Positions 16,590-24,724 of a stretch of DNA of 31,795 nucleotides are shown here, in pieces (the stretch's first letter is position 1; every line of letters begins with the position of its first letter). The notes beneath the pieces were generated by a model. The model saw only the letters and a list, made by a program, of their open reading frames with translations, was not told the DNA's origin and did not search any database. Both the position numbers and the translations under genes were made by a program. Source of the DNA: a virus; the IMG/VR virus record IMGVR_UViG_3300025889_000563, positions 1 to 31,795 of that record; one strand, written 5' to 3'.

Positions 16590-16681
16590 GTGTGGGGCCA
16601 CCAAAGAGATTTTCAGGATTACCGGAAGAAGCAGGAAATAATAACGTTGATAGAAGAAGTGAAAGGAGGGTTAATAGATGA
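16586..16681 (+). CDS. Possible 31-aa basic peptide
   Basis: A minimal reading frame from ATG 16586 to TGA 16681 (MSVGPPKRFSGLPEEAGNNN and then an Arg-rich tail). It overlaps the portal stop and the next start by ATGA at both ends, filling an otherwise 88-base gap exactly. Its own ribosome binding site is weak, so expression would depend on coupling. It may be chance, but double ATGA coupling is unusual for chance. Confidence 0.45.
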   Translation: MSVGPPKRFSGLPEEAGNNNVDRRSERRVNR

Positions 16682-18660
16682 AGAAAGAAGCATTACCTAT
16701 GGATAAAGTAAATTTAATATCAACTGTTCCTTATAATAAAATTATATTTGTAACACAAGAAGGAGCTGTTAAGGATAAAAATAAAGGGTTAAAATATCAA
16801 AGAAATTGGGCAGATAATGACTATAAAATTACCGATACCTTGAATAATTTTTTAAAATATCTTGAAGAATTTGGACAAGAGCCTATTGATAGTGTTTATT
16901 TGCAATTAGCCGAGCCTTACAATACTGTTCATATGCAAAGCGTCCATTATAATTTTAAAAATTTATTAGTAGCGTTAAGTGAGAGGTATGGTATAATTTT
17001 TTATATTCCTGAAAAAGAATATAAAGAATTAGCAATACGCACAGTAAATCTCGCATCATTAGTTACTATGAGTTCTGATTTTAATAGTATGAAGGGTAAA
17101 ACTTTTATGTATGATGGCGGTCCTTATCTCCGTCTGTTTTCAAAAACTGATTTTAAAGAAGAAAATAAAGAAAATGTTCTTTCTAATCCCTTATTATTAA
17201 TTGATAATTTATCAAAAGAAACGGGGTTTAGTATTCCTGCATCTAAGCAAATTTTAAAATTATTTCAAAGAAAAATCAAAAGATTGTCTGATAAACAAGA
17301 ATCTGAAGGATATTTTGTAATAGAGGATGGGGATGTTAGTTTTGTGCAACATAAACCGAAGGCTTTAAATTTTGATGATTTTTTACCTGATATTCTAGAA
17401 GAATTTATAGACTTAAGTGATGAAATTTCTTTAAGAATAAAGGAAAAAGACTATGAAGAAATGAACAGAAATGAAAAGGCCATTCTTAATAGATATATTT
17501 TAATGGCTATTCAAGAATACGTTAATCAAAATGCACACTACGATGATAAAAAGGGTAAAATTAGAGGAAAAAACCCATTTATTAAAAAGGCGGAAGAGGA
17601 TGTTCAACAGGGCTTAAAGGATTCTAAAATTATACCCGAATATACTGACTATGGTGATATTGATGATGCTTTTGAATTATTAGAAGATAAGTTTAATGAA
17701 ACTAATGCAGATGATTCCTACGATTGGGAAAGTAACATTGTAGATAGGATAAGGGGAACAATTCACCGTAAATTAGAAGAATATCTTAAAGACAATTTTT
17801 CAGAAATTTATAATCTTGGAATAGAATATGAAAGTGAAAGCCAGCCTTTTCTGCCTACAATTGAGGTGACTTACAGAAGTTATGTCGGCGGTGATACTAG
17901 ACAAAAGAGATTTGTGATAAAATTTACAGTAGATAGAAGAGTTTATTTTACTGGAATGGATTTAGCGGGTAGCGATAATTCTAAATCTTATACAGTTAAT
18001 CCGTTTAGACCAATGGTTGATATTATGCTCTTTGTTAATAGCGCATTGGGAAGAGAAACATCATCTAAAATTCCAATTAACGTTACTCCCGGTTTTAGAA
18101 GAGAGGGTCTTGCACAAAGGGCTGATGTGGTAGCATTAGATTTTTTTAATAGAGAAATAGATAGAAATCAAAATAACCCTAATTTGGTTTTATATGAAAA
18201 ATTAAGTATGAATACATTAACAGGAACAGTGAAGGGAGGTGCTTTAATAGAATATTATAATCATGGTCTTGTATTACTTAGTGGTGATACGCAAAATAAC
18301 CCCTATTATGGCACGGGAGAAATGGTTATTTGTAGTTCATTAATTTATGCTCAATTTGATGGGAGTGAAATTGAATTATATGCCGCTGTTCCCTCTTGTA
18401 TTCATACGGAATCTTGGTCTAATTTTTATATAGGTGATGCTCACGCGGGGCCGTTGGTAGCCTATTTATTTTCTAGAAATCCAGAGGGGCCTAAAACAAC
18501 AGCACACCTTTATGCCCCAAGGCCACTTATAATTAATGGAAAAAAAGTTGATTTAAAGAAACTTATTAAAGATAATGATATTAATTATAGAGATTTTAAA
18601 GTCAGTGAGAGAATATATATTGATATTGATATAGAAAACATACCATTTGTAGAGGAGTGA
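16678..18660 (+). CDS. Unknown 660-aa protein with a weak GNAT-like motif
   Basis: AAAGGAGGG precedes ATG 16678. The protein begins MKKEALPMDK and is very AT-rich in codon use. The first 130 residues contain strands and helices (NKIIFVTQEGAV, DSVYLQLAEP); residues 225-370 are helical and acidic. The C-terminal 270 residues are beta-rich. Within them, INVTPGFRREGLAQRADVVA (about 466-485) resembles the acetyl-CoA-binding motif A of GNAT enzymes, but the surrounding strands are not convincing. It shares the start style MKKE with the GNAT protein at 10918. Function unknown. Confidence 0.7.
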   Translation: MKKEALPMDKVNLISTVPYNKIIFVTQEGAVKDKNKGLKYQRNWADNDYKITDTLNNFLKYLEEFGQEPIDSVYLQLAEPYNTVHMQSVHYNFKNLLVALSERYGIIFYIPEKEYKELAIRTVNLASLVTMSSDFNSMKGKTFMYDGGPYLRLFSKTDFKEENKENVLSNPLLLIDNLSKETGFSIPASKQILKLFQRKIKRLSDKQESEGYFVIEDGDVSFVQHKPKALNFDDFLPDILEEFIDLSDEISLRIKEKDYEEMNRNEKAILNRYILMAIQEYVNQNAHYDDKKGKIRGKNPFIKKAEEDVQQGLKDSKIIPEYTDYGDIDDAFELLEDKFNETNADDSYDWESNIVDRIRGTIHRKLEEYLKDNFSEIYNLGIEYESESQPFLPTIEVTYRSYVGGDTRQKRFVIKFTVDRRVYFTGMDLAGSDNSKSYTVNPFRPMVDIMLFVNSALGRETSSKIPINVTPGFRREGLAQRADVVALDFFNREIDRNQNNPNLVLYEKLSMNTLTGTVKGGALIEYYNHGLVLLSGDTQNNPYYGTGEMVICSSLIYAQFDGSEIELYAAVPSCIHTESWSNFYIGDAHAGPLVAYLFSRNPEGPKTTAHLYAPRPLIINGKKVDLKKLIKDNDINYRDFKVSERIYIDIDIENIPFVEE

Positions 18661-18665
18661 TTAAA

Positions 18666-18875
18666 ATGACCGATATGATTAGAAGAAAATTAGACGACGC
18701 TAAAAGAAGATTAGAGCATATGGAAAAACTTAATAGGGCGGAACCCGTGGTAAGAAAAACAGAAAGTAAAATGCCACCCATCCCTGAACCTACTGATATT
18801 AAACCTAGTCAAGATAGAGTGGGCTATGTAGTAGAACCGGGGCCTAAAATGAGAAAGAAATGGAAGCAAGTTTGA
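18666..18875 (+). CDS. Small basic coiled-coil protein
   Basis: Starts ATG 18666 (MTDMIRRKLDDAKRRLEHME), with GAGGAG about 9 bases upstream; the in-frame GTG 18657 has no ribosome binding site. The 69-aa product has an N-terminal amphipathic helix and a Pro-rich basic tail (PPIPEPTDIKPSQ; MRKKWKQV). No family is recognised. It lies between two large unknown proteins in one operon. Confidence 0.7.
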   Translation: MTDMIRRKLDDAKRRLEHMEKLNRAEPVVRKTESKMPPIPEPTDIKPSQDRVGYVVEPGPKMRKKWKQV

Positions 18876-18884
18876 GGTGATTAA

Positions 18885-20171
18885 ATGGTAGGCTTTACAG
18901 AACACAAGGCGTATTTATATCGTTTAGGGTTTTCCGAAAAGGATATTTATGCTCTTCAAGATGAGTATATGAAAAAATTAGAAGGTAATGATGAGAAGTA
19001 TAACTCCCTCGTTGAAGAATTTAAGGAAAAATACCCTAAGTTAGATATCCTCAAATGGGAGAGATATGTTGAAGTCGCTTCTGAACTTGGTTCTATGGTT
19101 GATTTTGTAAAGCCTTTTATTCCCTATGCCGTTGGTGGTAAAATTGATAAGAAAACCAATACGAGAAATTTTGGTAAATTTCAAAGTCCGGAAGCAAAAA
19201 TTATTTTCTCCGATAGAGGGAATAAGAGTATTCCTGAAAAGGAAACAATTGGTAGAGATTCTTGGGATTCTAACATTCGTCCGACCCCCAATGAAGCAGA
19301 TGCGGCTTTTCAAATTATTGTTAACTTTATGAAAAAAACAGGTTTGGAACCACTGAAGGTGGAAGACCTACCATTGGGAGAACAAAGTATTAAACCTCTT
19401 GTGCTTACGTTAAAAACGCTAGCAGATAGGGGGGCAGAATATGGAAAGGGTAATCTTGAATTGAGAGTTCGAGCCTTAATTAGTTCTGATATTTCTAATA
19501 TTACTAACTTAACTGTTCCCGAATATGGTGAGACTGTAAATATTGGACAAGCGACTACGGCCTTAGCGAATAAACTCAAAGAAGCGGAGGGTAAATCTAT
19601 CCCCAAAGACTATTTAGAAACCCTTAAACTTGTTTTTAATCCCAATGTAGTTAGACAATTACCCGCAGAAGTTAGACAGAATTTGGAAAATTACTTTTCT
19701 ACGCAGGTAAGAGGTAAGCCCCTCAGTTTTTGGTTAAGTAGAGTGGTTGCTTCTAACGTAAATCTTAGAGAATTGACCTCCAACATTTCTGTTACTGATA
19801 AGGTGAATAAGCCTATCGGATTTGGAAGACCTACTAAAGTCCCACCGTCTGAAGTATATGAACAACGACGACGACAAAGTAAAGTTGAAAAAATGGACGT
19901 TGAAGACCTACCACCAAAACAGCGCAAGCGTGTTAAAACCTACATGCAAGACGCAGACCCCACGGAATACTTTGGAGAAGAATACCTCAAGTTAGGAAAA
20001 ATTATAAATATCCTTGAAGGTATAGTAACTCCTGAAGATGAAAAAGAGTTGGCCGAACTCGATGAGGATAATCTAAAATTAGTAAAATTGGCCGCACGAT
20101 TGAGAAAGCACTATGAAACCCTTTACGCCGCACTTGGCGATATGGTATATGATAGGGAGGAAGAAGAATGA
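18885..20171 (+). CDS. Unknown 428-aa protein
   Basis: A perfect ribosome binding site (GAGGTGATTAAATG) opens this gene. The protein is charged and helical with an N-terminal amphipathic region (LYRLGFSEKDIYALQDEYMK). A basic stretch lies around residue 310-345 (GRPTKVPPSE, RRRQSKVEKMDVEDL) and a very acidic C-terminus (YDREEEE). No enzymatic motif is visible. It overlaps the next gene by ATGA. Possible structural or assembly role by context only. Confidence 0.72.
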   Translation: MVGFTEHKAYLYRLGFSEKDIYALQDEYMKKLEGNDEKYNSLVEEFKEKYPKLDILKWERYVEVASELGSMVDFVKPFIPYAVGGKIDKKTNTRNFGKFQSPEAKIIFSDRGNKSIPEKETIGRDSWDSNIRPTPNEADAAFQIIVNFMKKTGLEPLKVEDLPLGEQSIKPLVLTLKTLADRGAEYGKGNLELRVRALISSDISNITNLTVPEYGETVNIGQATTALANKLKEAEGKSIPKDYLETLKLVFNPNVVRQLPAEVRQNLENYFSTQVRGKPLSFWLSRVVASNVNLRELTSNISVTDKVNKPIGFGRPTKVPPSEVYEQRRRQSKVEKMDVEDLPPKQRKRVKTYMQDADPTEYFGEEYLKLGKIINILEGIVTPEDEKELAELDEDNLKLVKLAARLRKHYETLYAALGDMVYDREEEE

Positions 20172-20398
20172 CTGAACAAGATACATTACAAATTTTAAAG
20201 ATGTTAGTAGATAGAATTAAGGACTTAGAAAGACAGGTTATGGAATCAGATATGACGTTGCTAAAGTCGGGCTTTGTAGCCCACACACCACGTCCCGTTG
20301 CATCCGGTAATGCCAACGTTCCTGATGGGAATACAATTTCAAAAATGTCTTGGTCTGACTTAGACGCACTAGTAGAACAATTGGAGGGACAAGTATGA
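20168..20398 (+). CDS. Small coiled-coil protein with C-terminal MSWS motif
   Basis: A 76-aa protein, ATGA-coupled to the previous gene. The N-terminus is a coiled coil (LQILKMLVDRIKDLERQVME), followed by a flexible Gly/Pro/Asn linker and a C-terminal helix KMSWSDLDALVEQLEGQV with Trp62. That helix resembles the window's N-terminal tag and the C-terminus of the scaffold. It could be an assembly adaptor or head protein; function is not known. Confidence 0.72.
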   Translation: MTEQDTLQILKMLVDRIKDLERQVMESDMTLLKSGFVAHTPRPVASGNANVPDGNTISKMSWSDLDALVEQLEGQV

Positions 20399-20814
20399 GT
20401 GAAGAAGTAGATATGAGCGAGCGAAGAGAAAGGATGCTTTCTACTCTAAATGAGTTAGAAACAGTAATTACAAATGCATTAGGTTCCCTTATTGGGGCTG
20501 CTGAAATTATGGATGGGAAGATTCCTAAACCTCAGAAGGTGGACGTTGAGCGATTGGCTGCAAAGCCCATGACTACCGGAACCCCCGAAGAGTTTAAATT
20601 AAAGAAGCAGAAGTTAATGCCTGAGAATCTAATGTATAAGGCCCCCGCTTTGGAAGAGGGTGAAGAAACACCTGTCGAGCCTCCCACCTCTCCTGAAGAT
20701 TCTCAAGATAAGGACGTTGAAGCCGCGTTGGAAACCGCTCTTGAAAAATTAAAGAGATTTAAACATTCACTAAGCATTCCCGCCGCCGATGCTATGCAAC
20801 CGACATTAAGGTGA
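20395..20814 (+). CDS. Unknown 139-aa assembly-like protein
   Basis: GAGGG precedes ATG 20395, which overlaps the previous stop. The product is helix at 8-40 (RRERMLSTLNELETVITNAL), a Pro/Glu-rich middle (EEGEETPVEPPTSPED), and a second helix ending at the C-terminus. The composition suggests a mostly disordered adaptor or scaffold-like protein. No family is recognised. The ligase-like gene follows after 4 bases. Confidence 0.72.
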   Translation: MSEEVDMSERRERMLSTLNELETVITNALGSLIGAAEIMDGKIPKPQKVDVERLAAKPMTTGTPEEFKLKKQKLMPENLMYKAPALEEGEETPVEPPTSPEDSQDKDVEAALETALEKLKRFKHSLSIPAADAMQPTLR

Positions 20815-20818
20815 TTCT

Positions 20819-23548
20819 GTGCTACCCTTTGCTATCCCCGGCGAAGATTTCGCCAAGAATCAAGTTTCTATAAAAAACATTGTAGCGGCTAGGTATCTTT
20901 CCGCTAAGGAAAATCCTAAGGCTTATGGAAATGATTGGGAAAAACTTGTAGTGGAATTGCGACAAATGATGCGCGACCCACAGATTAGAAATGCATTGGG
21001 TGATATTGAAGACGATATTTTATTTTCGGACTTAACCTTAGATGTTCAACATGAAAATGCTAGGCAATTGTATGGGGCATTTAATCAACCGCAGGTGTTA
21101 GAGAAAGCTGAGTTACCAAAAAATTTTATTGTCCCAAATAAACCCATGTATCGTATTTTTGAAATTGACGACCTAGATGAAATTAATGGCTTTACAGGCT
21201 ATTTCGTTATTCAAGAAAAATTCGACGGGGTTAGGGTTCAGGTTCACAAACTAGATGGGAAGGTTTCTATCTACACAAATCGTGGTAGAGATATCACAGA
21301 TAAGTTTTCCATCTGTGTTAAGCAATTAGAGGATAAGCATTTTAAGGACTTTATTCTCGATGGGGAGGCGGTTCTATATGTGGAAGGAGAGCCTTTAGTG
21401 CGCTCAGATACAATCGGATTTATTAATAAAAAGATGAATTCCGATGAAGATATTCGCCTACACATTTTTGATATCATGCACTATGATGGAGAAGAAGTTT
21501 ACAAGGATAAATTAGAGGAAAGACTCGCGGTGTTGATGAATAATTTTTCTGCCCACAGTTCAGATTCCGTATCTTTCCCAAATAAGAGTAACACGCGAGA
21601 GGCAGATTCTAAGGAAGATTTAGAAAACTATGCTAAGGAAATCATGGAGAATCCAACCTCGGAGGGTGTTGTAATTAAAGATGCTAAGTCTTCGTATATT
21701 GTGGGTAGGAAGAAAAACCCCAAGTGGGTTAAGTGGAAAAAATTTGTAGACCTAGACGTTTTAGTATTAGAATGTAGGGAGAATAAAAACGGCACTTATT
21801 CTTGTTTAATGGGTATGGGGCCGGTTGAGGGTGGACCTAAAACCGCTGAATATGATGGTAAAAAATACATGAAAGTGGGAAGGGCTGCTAACTATAAGGA
21901 TAAATTAGACGTGGGTTCAATTATTCGTGTTAAGGTTGACGAAATTGTAGGAGATACAAAAAACGGATTTACTCTTAATGGGGCTAAGGTTCACGAAATT
22001 CCTGAAGTGGAGGAACCTGACCGCGTAGTAACTTTAGAACTTTTGGCTTCTGATGGTCGTAAAAAGTTAGGTGACTATAAGGTAGAGGCGTTAAAGAAAA
22101 GCTACTACGTCACAGATGAAATTCACGGTATTGCTAAGGCTGATTTGGAACCCTCTTATGACGGTCTAGTTTTCCACGGTTTTGAGGGTAACCTAATGGG
22201 TAAGAATGCATGGGCGGATAAGGACATGTATATTAAACAAATTAGACTCGCGTATAGTAAGGATAATGGGGTGTTCTTCACAATGGTAATTGACCTACTC
22301 CGCAACCGTTCTGCTATGACTATTGAGCAGATTTATAAAATCTGTATGGAAGAGAACCCCGATTTAGTTTCTCGCCTGTTTGGGGACAAAGAAGGTATGA
22401 AGAAAATGAAGCAAAGGCTGATGAAGGGTGGGGAGGCTAATGGTATTCTTCACCAAGGGGGTAAATTTTTCTGGGATGGAGAAACTATGAAGAAGGCCAT
22501 TTCGCGTAAGGCTCAGTTTGAAATGTGGTTCACCGAAGATGGTTCCCTACATTTTATTGTATACCATGAGGGTAAGGAATATGTGTGGGAAATTGAAGTC
22601 GGTGAAGAAGATGAGTTATACGACTTCTTAGGAGAGTCGGGTAAATATCCCGCCCATGTAATTGATAAGGCTTCTAAGGATGGTCTGCTCGATAAGGGAA
22701 CATTAGTTATTGGGGCGCAAAGACATGGTTACCACGAATATATTTTAACAGGTGAGGATATTAAGTCTAAACTACACTTCCGCTATGTGGAAGCATTCGA
22801 GGACCAAAAGATGTGGATTGCCTTTACGGGATATGAAACTAAGCCCGCACCTAAGGATTCAGATGAGGGCTTGGTGAATATTTATGAGGACAAGTTTGCT
22901 AATGATATGGAGATACAAAAAATGGCAAATAATGCTCATGGACTTATACAATTGGTGGCTTATAAATTATTATTAGAAAAAGATTATTTTACTTCTGATG
23001 ATGTAGCAAAAGAATTAAATGTTGGCTATGATACATTTTTAGATAATCTACAAAATAGTGGCGTTATTACATATAGTATTAGAGATAATACGGGACGCCG
23101 TGGCGGTGACCCCAATGAAGGAAAAGCTTCTTATAATATTAACGTAAGATACCCGATGCCCTTTAGTAGAGCATCATATAATTTAAACGCATATAATAAG
23201 ATACAAAAAAATTTATCTTCAAGACTTATTTCTGGTTTAATTCCACGTCCAAAAGGGGGAAATTATATTACTGACTTAGAAGGAAATAGATTAAAATTAG
23301 TTCGAGATTATGTTTATTATAGAACCTTAACAGACGGAACTCAACTTACAGGATTTTTTAGTCAAGAAGGATATGAAGAAAAAAGAAATGAACTGCTTCA
23401 AGAAATTGAACAGGGTTATGAATCTTTATTAGAATTAGGAAATAAAAGTCCCCGTGAATTCAATTTAAGAACAATCTCATACGCTAAATTCGATATTGAC
23501 CTTCCTACTGAGTTACTAAGAATCTCCCGCGAGAGGCAAAATTCCTAA
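20819..23548 (+). CDS. Multidomain ATP-dependent DNA ligase-like protein
   Basis: GTG start at 20819 with AAGGTGA upstream; 909 aa. The nucleotidyltransferase core occupies about 105-310: motif I E-K-F-D-G with the AMP-accepting Lys134, RGRD at 155-158, DGE at 181-183, EGVVIK at 282-287, and motif V KWVKWKK at 302-308. An OB-fold region follows to about 400 (DVGSIIRVKVDEIVGDT). Residues about 490-560 look like a winged helix, and 565-665 carry a beta domain with a His (GAQRHGYHEYILTGED) reminiscent of a degenerate LigD phosphoesterase domain. The last 215 residues include another winged helix and switch to very AT-rich codons. It seals nicks in DNA if active. Its location in the head module is unusual. 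Confidence 0.82.
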   Translation: MLPFAIPGEDFAKNQVSIKNIVAARYLSAKENPKAYGNDWEKLVVELRQMMRDPQIRNALGDIEDDILFSDLTLDVQHENARQLYGAFNQPQVLEKAELPKNFIVPNKPMYRIFEIDDLDEINGFTGYFVIQEKFDGVRVQVHKLDGKVSIYTNRGRDITDKFSICVKQLEDKHFKDFILDGEAVLYVEGEPLVRSDTIGFINKKMNSDEDIRLHIFDIMHYDGEEVYKDKLEERLAVLMNNFSAHSSDSVSFPNKSNTREADSKEDLENYAKEIMENPTSEGVVIKDAKSSYIVGRKKNPKWVKWKKFVDLDVLVLECRENKNGTYSCLMGMGPVEGGPKTAEYDGKKYMKVGRAANYKDKLDVGSIIRVKVDEIVGDTKNGFTLNGAKVHEIPEVEEPDRVVTLELLASDGRKKLGDYKVEALKKSYYVTDEIHGIAKADLEPSYDGLVFHGFEGNLMGKNAWADKDMYIKQIRLAYSKDNGVFFTMVIDLLRNRSAMTIEQIYKICMEENPDLVSRLFGDKEGMKKMKQRLMKGGEANGILHQGGKFFWDGETMKKAISRKAQFEMWFTEDGSLHFIVYHEGKEYVWEIEVGEEDELYDFLGESGKYPAHVIDKASKDGLLDKGTLVIGAQRHGYHEYILTGEDIKSKLHFRYVEAFEDQKMWIAFTGYETKPAPKDSDEGLVNIYEDKFANDMEIQKMANNAHGLIQLVAYKLLLEKDYFTSDDVAKELNVGYDTFLDNLQNSGVITYSIRDNTGRRGGDPNEGKASYNINVRYPMPFSRASYNLNAYNKIQKNLSSRLISGLIPRPKGGNYITDLEGNRLKLVRDYVYYRTLTDGTQLTGFFSQEGYEEKRNELLQEIEQGYESLLELGNKSPREFNLRTISYAKFDIDLPTELLRISRERQNS

Positions 23549-23553
23549 TAACC

Positions 23554-23561
23554 TTTATATA
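23554..23561 (+). promoter_or_regulatory. Archaeal-type TATA box before the protease-capsid operon
   Basis: TTTATATA lies in one of the few true intergenic gaps (23549-23597). Transcription start would fall about 25 bases downstream near 23585, just before the ribosome binding site GAGGCG and ATG 23598. This fits an archaeal late promoter giving a near-leaderless mRNA for the protease, scaffold and capsid genes. No bacterial -35/-10 pair is evident. Confidence 0.6.
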
Positions 23562-23597
23562 GTCATTAGTAAAAACGGTATAAACGAGGCGACGATA

Positions 23598-24719
23598 ATG
23601 CAATTAGAAACACCTATGTTTGGAAACTCCCCCCTCGACGGTGGTGAGTTTGTTATCCTAAAGCAAGATAAGGAATTGGTAATTGCAGGCTACGCTTCTG
23701 TAGACGTGGTTGATAAGCAAAATGATAAAATCACCCTACCCGCAATCCGTGAGGCTGCGGATAAATTTATGAAAGAGGAGCGTTATCGAAACGTAATGAT
23801 TACGCACTCCAACGTTCAAGTTGGAGAAGTCCTCAACGAATATACAGATTCCAAAGGAAAAGTCCTAAAAACAGGCGTTGATGATACAGGTTTTTTTGTA
23901 GTAATTAAGTTAAGAGATGATATAGAGAAGGCGCGAGAAGTGGCCCGCGATGTAAGAAAGGGACGCCTACGTTCTTTCTCTATCGGTGGACAGGCGTTAA
24001 ATAAAGTTAACCGACATGATGAATCCGTGGGGACATACAAGGAAATTGATAAACTTGAACTCCACGAGATTACAATTTGTGAGGAAGGCATTAACCCCGA
24101 AGCCAAATTTGATATTGTAAAGGAGGATAAGAAAATGAGTGAAATTGAAAAGGCACTAAACGAATTTAACGAAGTAATGTCGGAACTCCGTAAGGAACTT
24201 CTTTTGAAGGATGATTCAGAAGACAGTGATTTCCAAATGGAGTCCGAGGAAGATGTAGAAATGATGGACGCTATGCCTACTTCTCAAGAAGATGAGATGG
24301 AGTCTTATGGTAAGAAAGATGTAGAAATGCAGAACTATGACGGAGAAATGAAGTCTGTTCGTGCAGATACTCTCGACCTCTCTCCCTCTAACATTGAGAA
24401 GGCTTACGAAGCCTTCCGAGCCGAGCGTGAAGAGGAGCGAGCCTATGATTTAGTCAAGGCTCAATTCGAGGCTCGCTATATGGCTGAGTTAGAGGCTGAG
24501 AAAGCCCGTATTGCTAAGGAAGAGTTTGACGCTGCTGATGCAGTTATGGCTCTTAAGGATGAGTTTAACGCTCTCCGCAAGTCCCTTGAGCAAGGCGATG
24601 CAACCATCGCAAAGTCTGTTGAAGCACAACAGGCTCAGATTGACGAAGACTTTTCCCGCGTTGCAGAAATGTCGTGGAGCGAAGCACACGAGTTAATGGC
24701 TCGTTACAACAGGAGATGA
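23598..24719 (+). CDS. Prohead protease fused to scaffold
   Basis: A 373-aa protein. Residues 15-175 form an HK97/XkdF-type prohead serine protease: GYASVDVVDKQNDKI near the N-terminus, His70 (VMITHS), and the Ser motif RLRSFSIGG at 124-131 (Ser126 or Ser128). Residues 180-373 are an acidic, coiled-coil, Met- and Glu-rich region typical of a scaffold, ending in EMSWSEAHELMARYNRR. The protease matures the prohead by cutting the scaffold and probably the capsid protein. An internal in-frame ATG at 24135 with an excellent ribosome binding site could yield the scaffold alone. The capsid gene follows after 5 bases. Confidence 0.88.
   Translation: MQLETPMFGNSPLDGGEFVILKQDKELVIAGYASVDVVDKQNDKITLPAIREAADKFMKEERYRNVMITHSNVQVGEVLNEYTDSKGKVLKTGVDDTGFFVVIKLRDDIEKAREVARDVRKGRLRSFSIGGQALNKVNRHDESVGTYKEIDKLELHEITICEEGINPEAKFDIVKEDKKMSEIEKALNEFNEVMSELRKELLLKDDSEDSDFQMESEEDVEMMDAMPTSQEDEMESYGKKDVEMQNYDGEMKSVRADTLDLSPSNIEKAYEAFRAEREEERAYDLVKAQFEARYMAELEAEKARIAKEEFDAADAVMALKDEFNALRKSLEQGDATIAKSVEAQQAQIDEDFSRVAEMSWSEAHELMARYNRR
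24119..24137 (+). promoter_or_regulatory. Internal ribosome binding site and start for a separate scaffold
   Basis: AAAGGAGG at 24119-24126 followed after 8 bases by ATG 24135, in frame with the protease gene (residue 180, MSEIEKALNEF). Starting here gives a 194-aa scaffold without the protease domain. The layout matches the known nested scaffold genes of lambda-type phages. The ribosome binding site is as strong as any in the window. Confidence 0.65.
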
Positions 24720-24724
24720 TTAAA

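Noticed and set aside
16678-18660. A firm GNAT assignment for the 660-aa protein
   Set aside because: Only one motif-like stretch (GFRREGLAQRA) fits; the flanking strand pattern is not convincing, so it is kept as unknown.
24674-24724. A longer capsid protein starting at 24674
   Set aside because: The extra 17 residues lie in the scaffold's end and have no ribosome binding site; ATG 24725 is preceded by AGGAGATG.
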